From Clostridium sulfidigenes (GTDB lineage Bacteria; Bacillota; Clostridia; Clostridiales; Clostridiaceae): a stretch of 64,000 bases of DNA. The stretch spans positions 186,001 to 250,000 of the forward strand of contig NZ_JPMD01000001.1 in NCBI RefSeq assembly GCF_000732635.1, in the 5' to 3' direction. This document shows, one piece after another, positions 53,698 through 63,385 of this stretch (positions within the stretch are counted from its first letter, which is position 1; each line of letters begins with the position of its first letter). Below the pieces are notes generated by a model, which did no database searches, was not told where the DNA came from, and was given only the letters and a program-made list of their open reading frames with translations. The translations under genes were made by a program, and so were the position numbers.

Positions 53698-54018
53698 ATG
53701 ATGAACAATTACATACCAAATGCAACAATTTTTCAAAATGAGCTAAGGGAAATTTATGGGGTAAAAGAAAAGGATACTGAAGAGAATAGCGCTTCAAGTG
53801 GCACAGGATTTGCAGCTGTTATAAAGGATGAATTGCGAAAGGTCAACGATCTACAAGTTGAAGCAGATAATAATGTAACAGGATATATTGCAGGCGAAAA
53901 AAGTATCCATGAAGTAGTATTAGCTACAGAAGAGGCATCTATGTCCCTAGAGCTTGCTATTCAAATAAGAAATAAGCTAGTTGATGCTTATAAGGAATTT
54001 AATAATATGCAAGTATAA
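53698..54018 (+). CDS. fliE: FliE MS-ring/rod junction protein
   Basis: FliE links the MS ring to the rod. The 106 residues end with the recognisable VVLATEEASMSLELAIQIRNKLVDAYKEF. The N-terminus is variable. Two ATG codons stand together (53698 and 53701); either may be used. It lies between flgC and fliF as expected. Confidence 0.92.
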   Translation: MMNNYIPNATIFQNELREIYGVKEKDTEENSASSGTGFAAVIKDELRKVNDLQVEADNNVTGYIAGEKSIHEVVLATEEASMSLELAIQIRNKLVDAYKEFNNMQV

Positions 54019-54034
54019 TGGGGGTAAGGATTAG

Positions 54035-55606
54035 ATGAGTAAGCTATCGGAGCTAATGAAGAAGATAAAAGATAAGTGGAATTCCATGTCGAAAACTAGA
54101 AAGATAGCTTTAGTGATAATTTCGGTGGTAACTGTTATAGCAATAGGAACATTACTTTACGTATCACTTAAACCAAAGTATACAGTTTTATTTTCAAATA
54201 TGGATTCCCAAGATTCAGGAAAGATTATAGCCAATTTAGAGGGCAAAGGAACTAAGTATAAAATAGAAGGAAATTCGATCTTAGTTGAAAAGTCTCAAGT
54301 TGATAAACTGAGAATGGAAATGCTATCAGAGGTTCAAATAACAGAAGGAAGCCAAGGCTTTGAACTTTTTGATGAAGGTAGCATAGGAGCTACCGATGAA
54401 GAATCAAAAATAATGTATCAAAGAGCACTTTCTGGAGAACTTGAAAGAACTATAAAGGGTTTTGAAGAAGTTGAGGCAGCAAAGGTAAATTTAGTTTTAC
54501 CAAACAACTCAGCCTTTGTAACTAAGCCAACTCCTGCTAGTGCTTCAGTAACGGTAAAGCTAGTACCAGGAAATGAACTTTCACCAGAGCAAGTTAAAGC
54601 TATTGTACACTTAGTAACAGGTAGTGTGGAAAACTTAGATAAGGAAGACGTTACAATAGTATCAGACAATCTAAAGTTATTAACGGAGGGGTTGTTTGAT
54701 AATGAAAAAGGAACCCAGGCTACTAGTACAGAAAATCAAATTGATTCAACTAAAAAAGTTGAGAAAGAATATGAAAAGAAAATCTTAAATGTATTAGAAC
54801 CAATATATAAAGATAATGTAAAAGTATCTGTAAATGCACAGCTTAATTTTGACGCTGTAAAGCAGAATAATGTTACATATGATCCAAAGGGATCTGCAGT
54901 AGTAAGTGAACATATTATTAAAGACAATAGTAAGAGTACTGAAAATACTTCAGGAAGTACTGTGGATAATAATATGACTAATGAGCAAGATGCAGAAAAA
55001 GATACTGAAAAAGCAGGCTATTCGGAAGAAACAAGAAATTATGATAATACTAAGAGTGAAGAAACAGTTGTTAAGGCACCAGGTCAATTGGAGAGAATTA
55101 CCACATCTGTAGTTGTAAATGGAGATATAGATATTGCAACTAAGAATACTATAAAAAATTTAGTATCTGATGCCATTGGTTTTAATGAGGCACGAGGTGA
55201 TGGAATTTCAGTTGAAAGTTTAGCCTTTAATGATGATTATAAAACACAAGCTGAAGAAGAAATTAACGCTATGAAGGAAGCAGAAGCAAAATCTAGAAGG
55301 ATTAAGCTTATTGCTTTAGGAGTAGGAGCAGTTATAGCACTTATACTTATTATTGTATTTGTTCTTATACTTAGAAGTAAGAGAAAAGAAGATGGTGAAG
55401 AAGAGGAAGAGGCTATAGAAGGACTAGATGTAGTTATAGGAGATGAAACTTTAGAAACAGTGGCGGATTTATACAAAGATTTAGATTTAGAAGCGGAAAC
55501 TGAAAGAGAAAAAATCATGAAAGAAGTTAAAAAATATGCAGAAAAGAAACCTGAACAGGTAGCTGATATTATAAAATCATGGATGACTGATGAAGAAGGG
55601 AGATAG
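54035..55606 (+). CDS. fliF: FliF MS-ring protein
   Basis: FliF forms the membrane-embedded ring at the base of the motor. Two transmembrane helices are seen, at about residues 26-47 and 423-446, around a large periplasmic part with the YscJ-like domain (LFSNMDSQDSGKIIANLEGKG, GFELFDEGSIGATDEES, VNLVLPNNSAF). The charged linker near 300-345 and the short C-terminal tail for FliG binding are typical. The 523 residues are normal. The gene lies between fliE and fliG. Confidence 0.96.
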   Translation: MSKLSELMKKIKDKWNSMSKTRKIALVIISVVTVIAIGTLLYVSLKPKYTVLFSNMDSQDSGKIIANLEGKGTKYKIEGNSILVEKSQVDKLRMEMLSEVQITEGSQGFELFDEGSIGATDEESKIMYQRALSGELERTIKGFEEVEAAKVNLVLPNNSAFVTKPTPASASVTVKLVPGNELSPEQVKAIVHLVTGSVENLDKEDVTIVSDNLKLLTEGLFDNEKGTQATSTENQIDSTKKVEKEYEKKILNVLEPIYKDNVKVSVNAQLNFDAVKQNNVTYDPKGSAVVSEHIIKDNSKSTENTSGSTVDNNMTNEQDAEKDTEKAGYSEETRNYDNTKSEETVVKAPGQLERITTSVVVNGDIDIATKNTIKNLVSDAIGFNEARGDGISVESLAFNDDYKTQAEEEINAMKEAEAKSRRIKLIALGVGAVIALILIIVFVLILRSKRKEDGEEEEEAIEGLDVVIGDETLETVADLYKDLDLEAETEREKIMKEVKKYAEKKPEQVADIIKSWMTDEEGR

Positions 55607-55608
55607 TA

Positions 55609-56622
55609 ATGGCTAAAACAGAAAAATTTACAGGTATTCAAAAGGCAGCAATATTATTTATCTCTTTGGGACCAGATGCATCTGCAGCAATAATAAAAAG
55701 ATTAAATGAAAGAGATATACAAAAGATAACCTACGAGATTGCTAATATGTCATCGGTTAAAGCTGAAGATAGACAAGCTATTTTAGATGAATTTATGGAA
55801 TTAAATAAGGCTAAGGATTATATTCTTGAAGGTGGGGTAGAGTATGCTAGAAGCGTTTTAGCTAAAGCTTTAGGAACTCAAAAGGCCAACGATATTCTAG
55901 AGAGAGTTACAGAGTTTTCACAGCAGTTTAGACCTTTTTCTATTGCTAGAAAAGCCGATGCAACTCAGCTTATGAATGTAATTTCAGGAGAACATCCTCA
56001 GACTATAGCATTAATACTTTGTCATCTCCAGCCTGATAAAGCGGGGCAGATAATGTCTGCACTTCCATCTGAATTACAGAGTGAAGTTGCTTTTAGAGTT
56101 GCTACTATGAGTAATATATATCCGGTGGTAGTGAAGGAAATTGAAGAGGTGTTAAATAGTAAGTTATCTTCAGTGGTTACTAGTGAAAGTACTGTTATAG
56201 GAGGAGTTCAATCTTTAGTTAATATACTTAATCAAGTTGATAGGACTACAGAGAAGAACATTACAGAAGGGCTTGAAAGAGAAGATATGGAACTTGCGGA
56301 TAAAGTTAAGGAATCTATGTTTGTATTTGAGGATATTATTACTATCAATGATGTGGAAATTCAAAGAATTTTACGTGAGGTTGATAATAAGGAACTATGT
56401 ATGGCTCTAAAGGGTACTTCAGAGCAAGTAATAGAAACTATATCAAGAAACCTTTCAAAACGTGCAGCAGCTACATTGAAGGAAGATATGGAATTCTTAG
56501 GACCTGTAAGACTTATGGATGTTGAAAAAGCTCAACAAAAAATTGTTGCTTTAATTAGAAGACTAGATGAAGCTGGAGAAATAACAATTGTAAGAGGTGG
56601 AGACGATGCACTCATCTTATAG
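55609..56622 (+). CDS. fliG: FliG motor switch protein
   Basis: FliG transmits torque from MotA and binds FliF and FliM. The 337 residues contain FTGIQKAAILFISLGPDASA at the start, EHPQTIALILCHLQPDKAG in the middle and the charged torque helix region (EIQRILREVDNKELCMALKG, ISRNLSKRAAATLKEDMEF) at the end. The ATG lies two bases after the fliF stop with GAAGGGAG upstream; the end overlaps fliH. Confidence 0.96.
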   Translation: MAKTEKFTGIQKAAILFISLGPDASAAIIKRLNERDIQKITYEIANMSSVKAEDRQAILDEFMELNKAKDYILEGGVEYARSVLAKALGTQKANDILERVTEFSQQFRPFSIARKADATQLMNVISGEHPQTIALILCHLQPDKAGQIMSALPSELQSEVAFRVATMSNIYPVVVKEIEEVLNSKLSSVVTSESTVIGGVQSLVNILNQVDRTTEKNITEGLEREDMELADKVKESMFVFEDIITINDVEIQRILREVDNKELCMALKGTSEQVIETISRNLSKRAAATLKEDMEFLGPVRLMDVEKAQQKIVALIRRLDEAGEITIVRGGDDALIL

Positions 56623-57373
56623 GGTAATAAAAAGTGTCAATGTATGTGAAAGTGGAACCAAGGCAATAGATACGGACTTTTATATAGAGCCAGCTCCAAT
56701 AGTAGAGGAGACCATAGAGCTTGAGGATATTAATCCTAAGAGTATGGAGGAGTATCTAAAACTAAAGAAAAAAGGCGAAGAAATAGTTAAAAATGCCCAT
56801 AAAGAAGCAGAAGTTATTCTTGAAAATGTAAAGGAAAAAGTAGAAGAAATCCTATATGAAGCCAAGGAAGATGGATTTAATAAGGGTTATGAAGAAGGCC
56901 ATAGTATTGGTTATAAAGAAGGCTATGACAAGGCTTATGATGAAGGTGTAAAAAAAGGTGAAGAAATAATTCAAAATGCAAACTTTATTCTTTATCAATC
57001 TAAGGAAGAGTATGATAAATTTCTTAAGTCTAAGGAAATGGGTATTAGAGAAATTATTGTAAATGCCGTGGAAAATATGCTTAAAAAGGAGCTTGAAAGT
57101 AAGGAAGCACTAAATGGATTACTTTTCAACATCCTTTCGGAAGAGAAAAATGCCAAGATGATAATTATAAGGGTAGCACCTAACTATTTAGAAGAAATTG
57201 AGACAAAAATAGAAGAATTCAAACATAGTATGGGCATCAGAGGAGAAGTAGTGGTTTTACAGGATAATTATTTAGAGTATGGAACCTTAGTTGTTGAAAA
57301 GGATGATGGAAAAACCACCTTTACTATTAAGGGTAGCATAGAGAAACTAAAGGAAATTCTCATGGAAGCATAG
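56606..57373 (+). CDS. fliH: FliH flagellar export ATPase regulator
   Basis: FliH binds FliI and guides it to the export gate. The 255-residue protein has the Glu/Lys-rich coiled coil with glycine-spaced repeats (YEEGHSIGYKEGYDKAYDEG, the GxxxG-like pattern of FliH) and a C-terminal V-ATPase-E-like part (IIVNAVENMLKKELESKEAL). I start at ATG 56606 after AGAGGTGG, within the last codons of fliG. It precedes fliI by 14 bases. Confidence 0.88.
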   Translation: MHSSYRVIKSVNVCESGTKAIDTDFYIEPAPIVEETIELEDINPKSMEEYLKLKKKGEEIVKNAHKEAEVILENVKEKVEEILYEAKEDGFNKGYEEGHSIGYKEGYDKAYDEGVKKGEEIIQNANFILYQSKEEYDKFLKSKEMGIREIIVNAVENMLKKELESKEALNGLLFNILSEEKNAKMIIIRVAPNYLEEIETKIEEFKHSMGIRGEVVVLQDNYLEYGTLVVEKDDGKTTFTIKGSIEKLKEILMEA

Positions 57374-57387
57374 AGGAAGATGGTATT

Positions 57388-58695
57388 ATGATTAATTTGA
57401 ATATAGGAGACATTGAAAAAAATATTAGTAAAACAAATTTTAATCATATGGAAGGCGTAGTTAAAAACATAATAGGCCTTACCATTGAAGTAAAAGGAGT
57501 TAAGGGTTTTGTAGGGGAAATTTTCAACATATATAATGAGGAAAATAAATCTATAGTCTGTGAAGTGGTAGGTTTTAAAGATGGAAATTTAATTCTTATG
57601 CCCCTTGGAAACCTAATAGGTATATCTCCTGGATGTAGAGTAGAGAGGACAGGAAAGCAGTTAAGTATAAAGTGTTCAGATGAACTTTTAGGAAGGGTTT
57701 TGGATGGAATTGGAAATCCCTTAGATGAAAAGGAATTAACCCTTTATAAGAATTATCCCTTGGAAGCTATGCCACCAGACCCATTGAAGAGAAGAAGGAT
57801 TAAAGAAGTCCTTCCTACAGGGGTAAGAGCCATTGATGGATTTCTTACTTGTGGCGAAGGACAAAGGATTGGTATCTTTGCTGGTTCAGGGGTAGGAAAA
57901 AGTACTACACTGGGAATGATTGCTAGAGAGGCTAAGGCTGATGTAAATGTAATATCTCTAATAGGAGAAAGGGGCAGAGAGGTTTTAGATTTTATAGAAA
58001 AAGATCTAGGACCAGAAGGTTTAAAGAAATCTGTAGTAGTATGTGCTACTTCTGATCAACCAGCCCTTGTTAGGCTAAAGGGCGCATTTACTGCAACAGC
58101 TATTGCTGAATACTTTAGAGATAAAGGATTAAAGGTTATTCTTATGATGGACTCTGTGACACGTTTTGCTATGGCGCAAAGGGAAATTGGTCTTGCTATA
58201 GGGGAGCCTCCAGCTACTAAAGGATATACTCCTTCAGTTTTTGCAATGTTACCTAAACTTCTTGAGCGTAGCGGCATGTCTGACAAAGGATCTATTACAG
58301 CTTTTTACACAGTTCTTGTTGATGGAGATGACTTTAATGAGCCCATTGCAGATGCAGTAAGAGGTATTTTAGATGGACATATTGTATTAAGCCGTGAGTT
58401 AGCTACTAAAAATCATTATCCAGCTATTGATGTACTTAAAAGTGTATCTAGACTTATGCCAGAAATTGCAGAGGAAATCCATATAAAGGCTGCCTCACTT
58501 GCTAGAGATTTAATGGCCTCTTATAAAGAAGCAGAAGATTTAATAAATCTAGGAGCTTATGTAAAGGGAAGTAATTCTAAAATAGATATGGCCATTGAGT
58601 ATATAGATAGTATAAATGGATTTTTAACTCAAGAAATAAAAGAAGGTTGCGAAATTGAAGCTAGTAAAGACATGCTTATTAATATGTTTAAATAA
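57388..58695 (+). CDS. fliI: FliI flagellum-specific ATPase
   Basis: FliI powers or assists the flagellar type III export system. The 435-residue protein has the F1-like beta fold, Walker A GIFAGSGVGKST near residue 165, Walker B VILMMDSVTRFA near 250, ERGREVLDF, and the conserved GEPPATKGYTPSVF. Its length is normal. It is placed between fliH and fliJ, which form its complex. Confidence 0.97.
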   Translation: MINLNIGDIEKNISKTNFNHMEGVVKNIIGLTIEVKGVKGFVGEIFNIYNEENKSIVCEVVGFKDGNLILMPLGNLIGISPGCRVERTGKQLSIKCSDELLGRVLDGIGNPLDEKELTLYKNYPLEAMPPDPLKRRRIKEVLPTGVRAIDGFLTCGEGQRIGIFAGSGVGKSTTLGMIAREAKADVNVISLIGERGREVLDFIEKDLGPEGLKKSVVVCATSDQPALVRLKGAFTATAIAEYFRDKGLKVILMMDSVTRFAMAQREIGLAIGEPPATKGYTPSVFAMLPKLLERSGMSDKGSITAFYTVLVDGDDFNEPIADAVRGILDGHIVLSRELATKNHYPAIDVLKSVSRLMPEIAEEIHIKAASLARDLMASYKEAEDLINLGAYVKGSNSKIDMAIEYIDSINGFLTQEIKEGCEIEASKDMLINMFK

Positions 58696-58709
58696 AGGTG
58701 GTGTAAATT

Positions 58710-59150
58710 TTGGGACAAACTTATAAATTTAAATTGCAAAGGTTATTGGACTTAAGAGAAAAAGAAGAAGATGGTAAAAAAATAGTTTTTATGGAGGCCC
58801 TAAGGGAAAAGAACAGGGTAGAAGAAGAACTTAAAAGTCTAGAGGATAGCTTCCAAAGATACTCTACTGTGAATAATAACATGAGTGTAACTGAAAGAAA
58901 AATTCAACATCATTATTTAAATCTATTAAATAGTACTATTGATATTACACAAGAAAAGCTTAAAACTGATGAAGAAAGAGTGAAGCTCACTAGGAAAGAA
59001 TTAGTTACTGCTCAAGTAAATAAAAAGATTGTAGGCATATTAAAAGATAAGGATCAGGCAGCATTTATAAAAGAAGAAAATCGAATAGAACAAATTCAAA
59101 ATGATGAATTTGCACTTTATGGATTTATACGTGAGTGTGGGAGGCGATAA
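58710..59150 (+). CDS. fliJ: FliJ export chaperone/ATPase stalk
   Basis: This is a 146-residue, wholly coiled-coil protein (FKLQRLLDLREKEEDGKKI, then VEEELKSLEDSF) as expected for FliJ, which fits into the FliI ring like the gamma subunit of F1. The start is TTG, with AAAGGTGG eight bases upstream. The family is weakly conserved, but order between fliI and fliK supports it. Confidence 0.88.
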   Translation: MGQTYKFKLQRLLDLREKEEDGKKIVFMEALREKNRVEEELKSLEDSFQRYSTVNNNMSVTERKIQHHYLNLLNSTIDITQEKLKTDEERVKLTRKELVTAQVNKKIVGILKDKDQAAFIKEENRIEQIQNDEFALYGFIRECGRR

Positions 59151-59155
59151 ATTTG

Positions 59156-60484
59156 ATGGAAATGGCACAATTTAGTGTTGGAAATGACCTGTATAAAGGT
59201 AGTAGTACTAGTGATAAAGTTAAAAAATCTGAAGGAAATAAAGGATATTCCAATAAGGAATTTTCAAAGGAACTTAAAAACTACAGTACAGATAATGAAA
59301 GCTCTAAAACTAAATCAGTAAATTCTATTAATCAAGAAAAAGTTAAAGAGCCTTCGAAGGATTACATAGTGAGCTCTGAGGAAGTTCATGAAGATGAAAA
59401 GCTAAGTACCTCAGAAGATATGCAGTCACTAATAAATCTAATAATAGCTCTTTTGAATAAGGAGGATACTCCTAAGGTTGAAACGGTTTCTTCTGATCTT
59501 ATCAGTGGAAATGAAGGTAAAGTGGAACTACAACCTTTATTAGACCTTTTAGGAAGTGAAAAAAAGGCAAATGGCCTATTAGAATTATTAAGTCAAGCAT
59601 CAATTAATAGTGACATGAAAAATAAACTTACAGAGTTATTAACTTTAATTAATGAAGATATTACTGAACTAGACAATAGTAGTGAAAGTCTTATGAAACT
59701 ATTAACATCAGAGGAAGGTATAGATAATGATGATCTAATAAGTCAACTACAAAAAATAGTTTCAATGAAAGATGCTAATAAAGAAGAGAAGCCTTTAAAT
59801 ATACCTAGAAGAATAGAACTGGAAGCTAATATTATAGAAAAAAGTAGTGTAGTAGCTGGAGTAGAAGATAATGAAGAAAGTAGTAGTAAAGATAGTAAGT
59901 TTTCAAAGGAAACAGCTATTTTGAATAAAGTAATTAATGGTGAAGAGAAAGATTCAAAGGTTACAAGAGCTGTTGATTTTATGTCATACTTTGAAAATAG
60001 TGTACAAAAATCAGGAGAAGTATCTAGTGAAAAGCCTATAGCTATTACAAAGAGTGATCTTAATAATGATGTGATAAAAGCTCTATCATACATGGATAAA
60101 AATGGAGTTAAGGATCTAACTGTAAAGATTTATCCTAAAGAGTTAGGTGAAATATCCATATCCGTAAGTATGGAACAAGGTGTTTTAAAAGCAATGATTA
60201 AGGCTACATCAAAGGAAACTGTAGAGATGTTAGCTTTGGGACTTAAGGACATAAATGAAAAGTTAAATGGAAATAACATAAAAATACAATCAGTAGATAT
60301 AGGACTTTATGAAGAGGATACTACCTATTACGCTCATGGAAATAACCAAGGTAAAGCATTTGAAAATGGTGGACAAGGAAGCAGTGAAAAGGGTAGACAT
60401 GGGTCAGATGGGAATATGGTCGAAGAGGATGCTATACTTGAAGCTAATGGCAAAACCTCTAATGAGATAGATTTACTAGTTTAG
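59156..60484 (+). CDS. fliK: FliK hook-length control protein
   Basis: FliK is a secreted ruler that stops hook growth. The long, low-complexity N-terminal part (Ser, Glu, Lys-rich, about 1-310) is followed by the conserved C-terminal Flg_hook domain with DLTVKIYPKELGEISISVSM and GVLKAMIKATSKETVEML. The 442 residues are normal. I start at ATG 59156 after GGGAGG; longer in-frame starts overlap fliJ. It lies before flgD, with which it works. Confidence 0.9.
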   Translation: MEMAQFSVGNDLYKGSSTSDKVKKSEGNKGYSNKEFSKELKNYSTDNESSKTKSVNSINQEKVKEPSKDYIVSSEEVHEDEKLSTSEDMQSLINLIIALLNKEDTPKVETVSSDLISGNEGKVELQPLLDLLGSEKKANGLLELLSQASINSDMKNKLTELLTLINEDITELDNSSESLMKLLTSEEGIDNDDLISQLQKIVSMKDANKEEKPLNIPRRIELEANIIEKSSVVAGVEDNEESSSKDSKFSKETAILNKVINGEEKDSKVTRAVDFMSYFENSVQKSGEVSSEKPIAITKSDLNNDVIKALSYMDKNGVKDLTVKIYPKELGEISISVSMEQGVLKAMIKATSKETVEMLALGLKDINEKLNGNNIKIQSVDIGLYEEDTTYYAHGNNQGKAFENGGQGSSEKGRHGSDGNMVEEDAILEANGKTSNEIDLLV

Positions 60485-60495
60485 GAGATGAGAAA

Positions 60496-61224
60496 ATGGC
60501 AATATCAACTCACAATACAGCCACAACACCAACTAATAATACAGCAACAACATCTTGGATTGAAGGAAATAAAACTAAAAATGGTACACCTATTGTAAAA
60601 CCAGGGTCAGAACTTGATAAAAATTCCTTCTTTAAAATATTAGCTGCTGAGCTTTCTAATCAGGATCCGACTCAATCACAAGATACTACTGCTTACATCT
60701 CACAGTTAGCTCAATTTACAACCCTTGAACAGATGAGTTCATTAAATTCTACAATGACTCTTTCTTCTGCACAAGGATTAACTGGAAAATTTGTAGCTTT
60801 AGATGCCTTAGATGCTAATGGAGTACCTCAGTGTGGCGTAGTTAGAGCTGTGTATAAACATAGGGGAGACGTATATGTTACTGTGGAAGGTGTAGATGGA
60901 AAATATACAGATTATGAATATAGTCAAGTTACAGATGTTATTGATTCAGGAGATCCAAACATGGACAATTTAACCTTCTCTAATGCAGTAACTTTAATGG
61001 GTAAGATTGTTGAAATAGCATTACCACTGGAGCCACCGGTAGAAAAGCCTGATGGAGATGGTAAGGAAGAAGAAAAGCCAGTTGAACCTAAGAGTATTAC
61101 AGGGAAAGTTCTAGAAGTATATAGGGATGCAGAAGGCATCAAGCTTAAGGTTGAAGTTGAAGTGGATGGAAAAGTGGAAGTTAGAGATTACTTATTTGAC
61201 TCTGTAATTGGAGTAAAAGGCTAA
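60496..61224 (+). CDS. flgD: FlgD hook cap/scaffold protein
   Basis: FlgD caps the growing hook. The N-terminal motif LDKNSFFKILAAELSNQDPTQ, then TTAYISQLAQFTTLEQMSSL is diagnostic. The C-terminal half is a beta-rich domain interrupted by a Pro/Glu/Lys linker (EKPDGDGKEEEKPVEP near 185-200), which is not usual in FlgD and makes it 242 residues. AGGAGATG precedes the ATG. It lies between fliK and flgE. Confidence 0.93.
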   Translation: MAISTHNTATTPTNNTATTSWIEGNKTKNGTPIVKPGSELDKNSFFKILAAELSNQDPTQSQDTTAYISQLAQFTTLEQMSSLNSTMTLSSAQGLTGKFVALDALDANGVPQCGVVRAVYKHRGDVYVTVEGVDGKYTDYEYSQVTDVIDSGDPNMDNLTFSNAVTLMGKIVEIALPLEPPVEKPDGDGKEEEKPVEPKSITGKVLEVYRDAEGIKLKVEVEVDGKVEVRDYLFDSVIGVKG

Positions 61225-61266
61225 TAAAATATATTAAAAAATAGATAATCGGAGGGATAGTATAAT

Positions 61267-62280
61267 ATGTTAAATTCAATGTATTCAGGGATATCAGGGT
61301 TAGGAGCTAATCAAAAAAAGTTAGATGTAATAGGAAATAACGTGGCAAACTCAGGAACTACTTCCTTTAAATCATCTTCAGTTACTTTTCAAGATAGTAT
61401 GTATCAAAGTTATAAAGGAGCTTCAGGCCCAGGATTAAACCTAGGAGGAGTTAACCCTTCTAGAGTCGGTATGGGAGTTTCTATACAAAGTATAGTTACA
61501 AACATGGCTCAAGGAAGTTTACAACCAACAGGAAGACCTTATGATGTAGCTGTAGATGGAACAGGATATTTCATAGTAGCTAAAGGGCCAGAAGGTGGGC
61601 AAATAAAAGTTAATGCAGATCAAAGTATGACATCTACAACTTTAGAAAGTTTTTATACAAGAGATGGATCTTTTAAAGTAGACACTAAGGGTAATCTTTT
61701 AAATTCTAATGGTTATAGGATTATGGGATATGCAATAAGTGATGGGAAAGGTACTTCTCCTGTAGGTGGAGCAGTTAATTATGTAGATGGAGAATCAGCA
61801 AGTTTAGATGCAAAGCAAAATGAATTAGTACCTCTTAAAATCCCAGAAGTAGTAAAGAAAGATGGGAAAGAGGTTAGAATTCAAGGTTTTTCTATAGAAA
61901 ATGATGGGCTTATTAAGGCTGTACTTGCTGATGGTAGTACTACTGTTCTTGGACAAGTTGCCATGGCATCATTTACCAACAATGAAGGCCTTGAACAAAA
62001 GGGAAATAATATGTATTCTCCTTCAGCAAACTCAGGGAATCCATTAGCTAGAGTTGGTAAATATTCTAGTGAAGTTAAGCTAGATAGTTATGATGGAGAT
62101 AGAACTGATAATGGTAAAGCTTATGGACAAATTTTGAATGGATTCTTAGAGATGTCAAATGTTGATTTATCTGCACAATTTACAGATATGATAGTTGCAA
62201 CTCGTTCTTTCCAGGCTTGCGGTAAAATTATCACCACAGCAGATGAAATATTACAAGAGCTTGTAAATTTAAAAAGATAA
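61267..62280 (+). CDS. flgE: FlgE hook protein
   Basis: FlgE builds the hook. The N-terminal motif MLNSMYSGISGLGANQKKLD and VIGNNVANSGTTSFKSS, the central FYTRDGSFKVDTKGNL and the C-terminal FLEMSNVDLSAQFTDMIVATRSFQACGKII are typical of the hook/rod family. At 337 residues it is short for FlgE and close in size to FlgF/FlgG, but position after flgD indicates the hook. GGAGGG lies before the ATG. Confidence 0.92.
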   Translation: MLNSMYSGISGLGANQKKLDVIGNNVANSGTTSFKSSSVTFQDSMYQSYKGASGPGLNLGGVNPSRVGMGVSIQSIVTNMAQGSLQPTGRPYDVAVDGTGYFIVAKGPEGGQIKVNADQSMTSTTLESFYTRDGSFKVDTKGNLLNSNGYRIMGYAISDGKGTSPVGGAVNYVDGESASLDAKQNELVPLKIPEVVKKDGKEVRIQGFSIENDGLIKAVLADGSTTVLGQVAMASFTNNEGLEQKGNNMYSPSANSGNPLARVGKYSSEVKLDSYDGDRTDNGKAYGQILNGFLEMSNVDLSAQFTDMIVATRSFQACGKIITTADEILQELVNLKR

Positions 62281-62307
62281 TTTATTTAAATATGTAAATG
62301 TGATTTT

Positions 62308-62346
62308 CCTTAGGCTAAGACAGTACTTATATTGGTCTTAGCTTAA
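62308..62346 (+). other. Hairpin between flgE and flbD
   Basis: GCTAAGAC (62314-62321) pairs with GTCTTAGC (62335-62342), and outer CTTA/TAAG bases can extend the stem. There is no strong T run, so it may protect or process the mRNA rather than terminate it. Confidence 0.5.
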
Positions 62347-62381
62347 GTAAATTTACTATATCATAGGAGGTATAGGAGAAT

Positions 62382-62597
62382 ATGATAGAGGTTAATCCCT
62401 TAAATGGAAATAAATTTATTCTTAATAGTAATCACATTGAAAAAATTGAAGAAATCCCAGAGACAGTAATTACCTTAATCAATGGGAAAAAGTATTTAGT
62501 TAAAGAGAGTTCTAAAGAAATAGTTGATAAGGTTATAGAGTTTAGACGAAAATACTGGGCAAATGTACGGTTGGAGGAAAGCAATGAAGAAGAATGA
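62382..62597 (+). CDS. flbD: FlbD family protein
   Basis: The 71-residue protein has the family pattern MIEVNPLNGNKFILNSNHIEKIE, then PETVITLINGKKYLVKES. FlbD (YlzI) proteins are small and lie next to motA in many Firmicutes, with an unknown role. AGGAGG precedes the ATG. Its last codons overlap the motA start by 14 bases. Confidence 0.9.
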   Translation: MIEVNPLNGNKFILNSNHIEKIEEIPETVITLINGKKYLVKESSKEIVDKVIEFRRKYWANVRLEESNEEE

Positions 62598-63375
62598 TAT
62601 GTTAACGGTTATAGGTTTTGTGATTGCAATTGCTCTTGTATTTTATGGAATGCTAAGTGGAGGAACATTGAAATTATTCTTTGATATACCATCCTTAGCG
62701 ATAACAGTAGGAGGGTCCTTTGGTGCACTTTTAATGGCTTACCCAATGAATGAAATAAAAAGATTCATCAAGGTTGCAGCACAAGCTTTCAAAGAAGATG
62801 GAACATCTAAAGTAGATAATATTGCATTATTTGTTAATTTATCTAAAAAAGCTAGAAGAGATGGACTACTTTCTTTAGAAGAAGATATACAAGAGATTAA
62901 TAACGATTTTGTTAAAAAAGGCTTGAATATGATAGTTGATGGTATTGAACCTGAATCTATTAGAGAAATAATGACTTTAGAAATTAGAGAATTAGAAAAA
63001 AGACATGAGGATGCAGCATCTATGTTCACAACTTGGGGTGCATATGCTCCAGCAATGGGTATGATTGGAACATTGATTGGACTTATACAAATGCTTGCTA
63101 ATTTATCGGATGCGGACAACTTAGCATCAGGTATGGGTAAGGCTCTTATTACAACTTTTTATGGCTCTATGCTTGCTAATTTAGTCGTACTTCCTATAGC
63201 AGGAAAACTGAATTATAAAACAGCTAATGAAGTAAACCAAATGGAAATGATGATTGAAGGGGTGCTTTCTATACAATCAGGAGTAAACCCAAGGGTAATT
63301 GAAGATAAAATGATAGTATATTTATCACCAGAGGATAGAGTAAAGTATTTAAGTAGTGTTAATCAAGGAGAGTAG
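62584..63375 (+). CDS. motA: MotA flagellar stator protein
   Basis: MotA forms the ion channel of the stator with MotB. The 263 residues have four predicted membrane helices (about 5-25, 28-50, 150-172 and 183-205), the cytoplasmic charged loop with conserved Arg and Glu (about 85-135, IREIMTLEIRELEKRHED) and TTWGAYAPAMGMIGTLIGL. I start at ATG 62584 after TTGGAGG; a start 21 bases earlier has no ribosome site. The ion (H+ or Na+) cannot be set with certainty. Confidence 0.95.
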   Translation: MKKNDMLTVIGFVIAIALVFYGMLSGGTLKLFFDIPSLAITVGGSFGALLMAYPMNEIKRFIKVAAQAFKEDGTSKVDNIALFVNLSKKARRDGLLSLEEDIQEINNDFVKKGLNMIVDGIEPESIREIMTLEIRELEKRHEDAASMFTTWGAYAPAMGMIGTLIGLIQMLANLSDADNLASGMGKALITTFYGSMLANLVVLPIAGKLNYKTANEVNQMEMMIEGVLSIQSGVNPRVIEDKMIVYLSPEDRVKYLSSVNQGE

Positions 63376-63385
63376 GTGAATAATT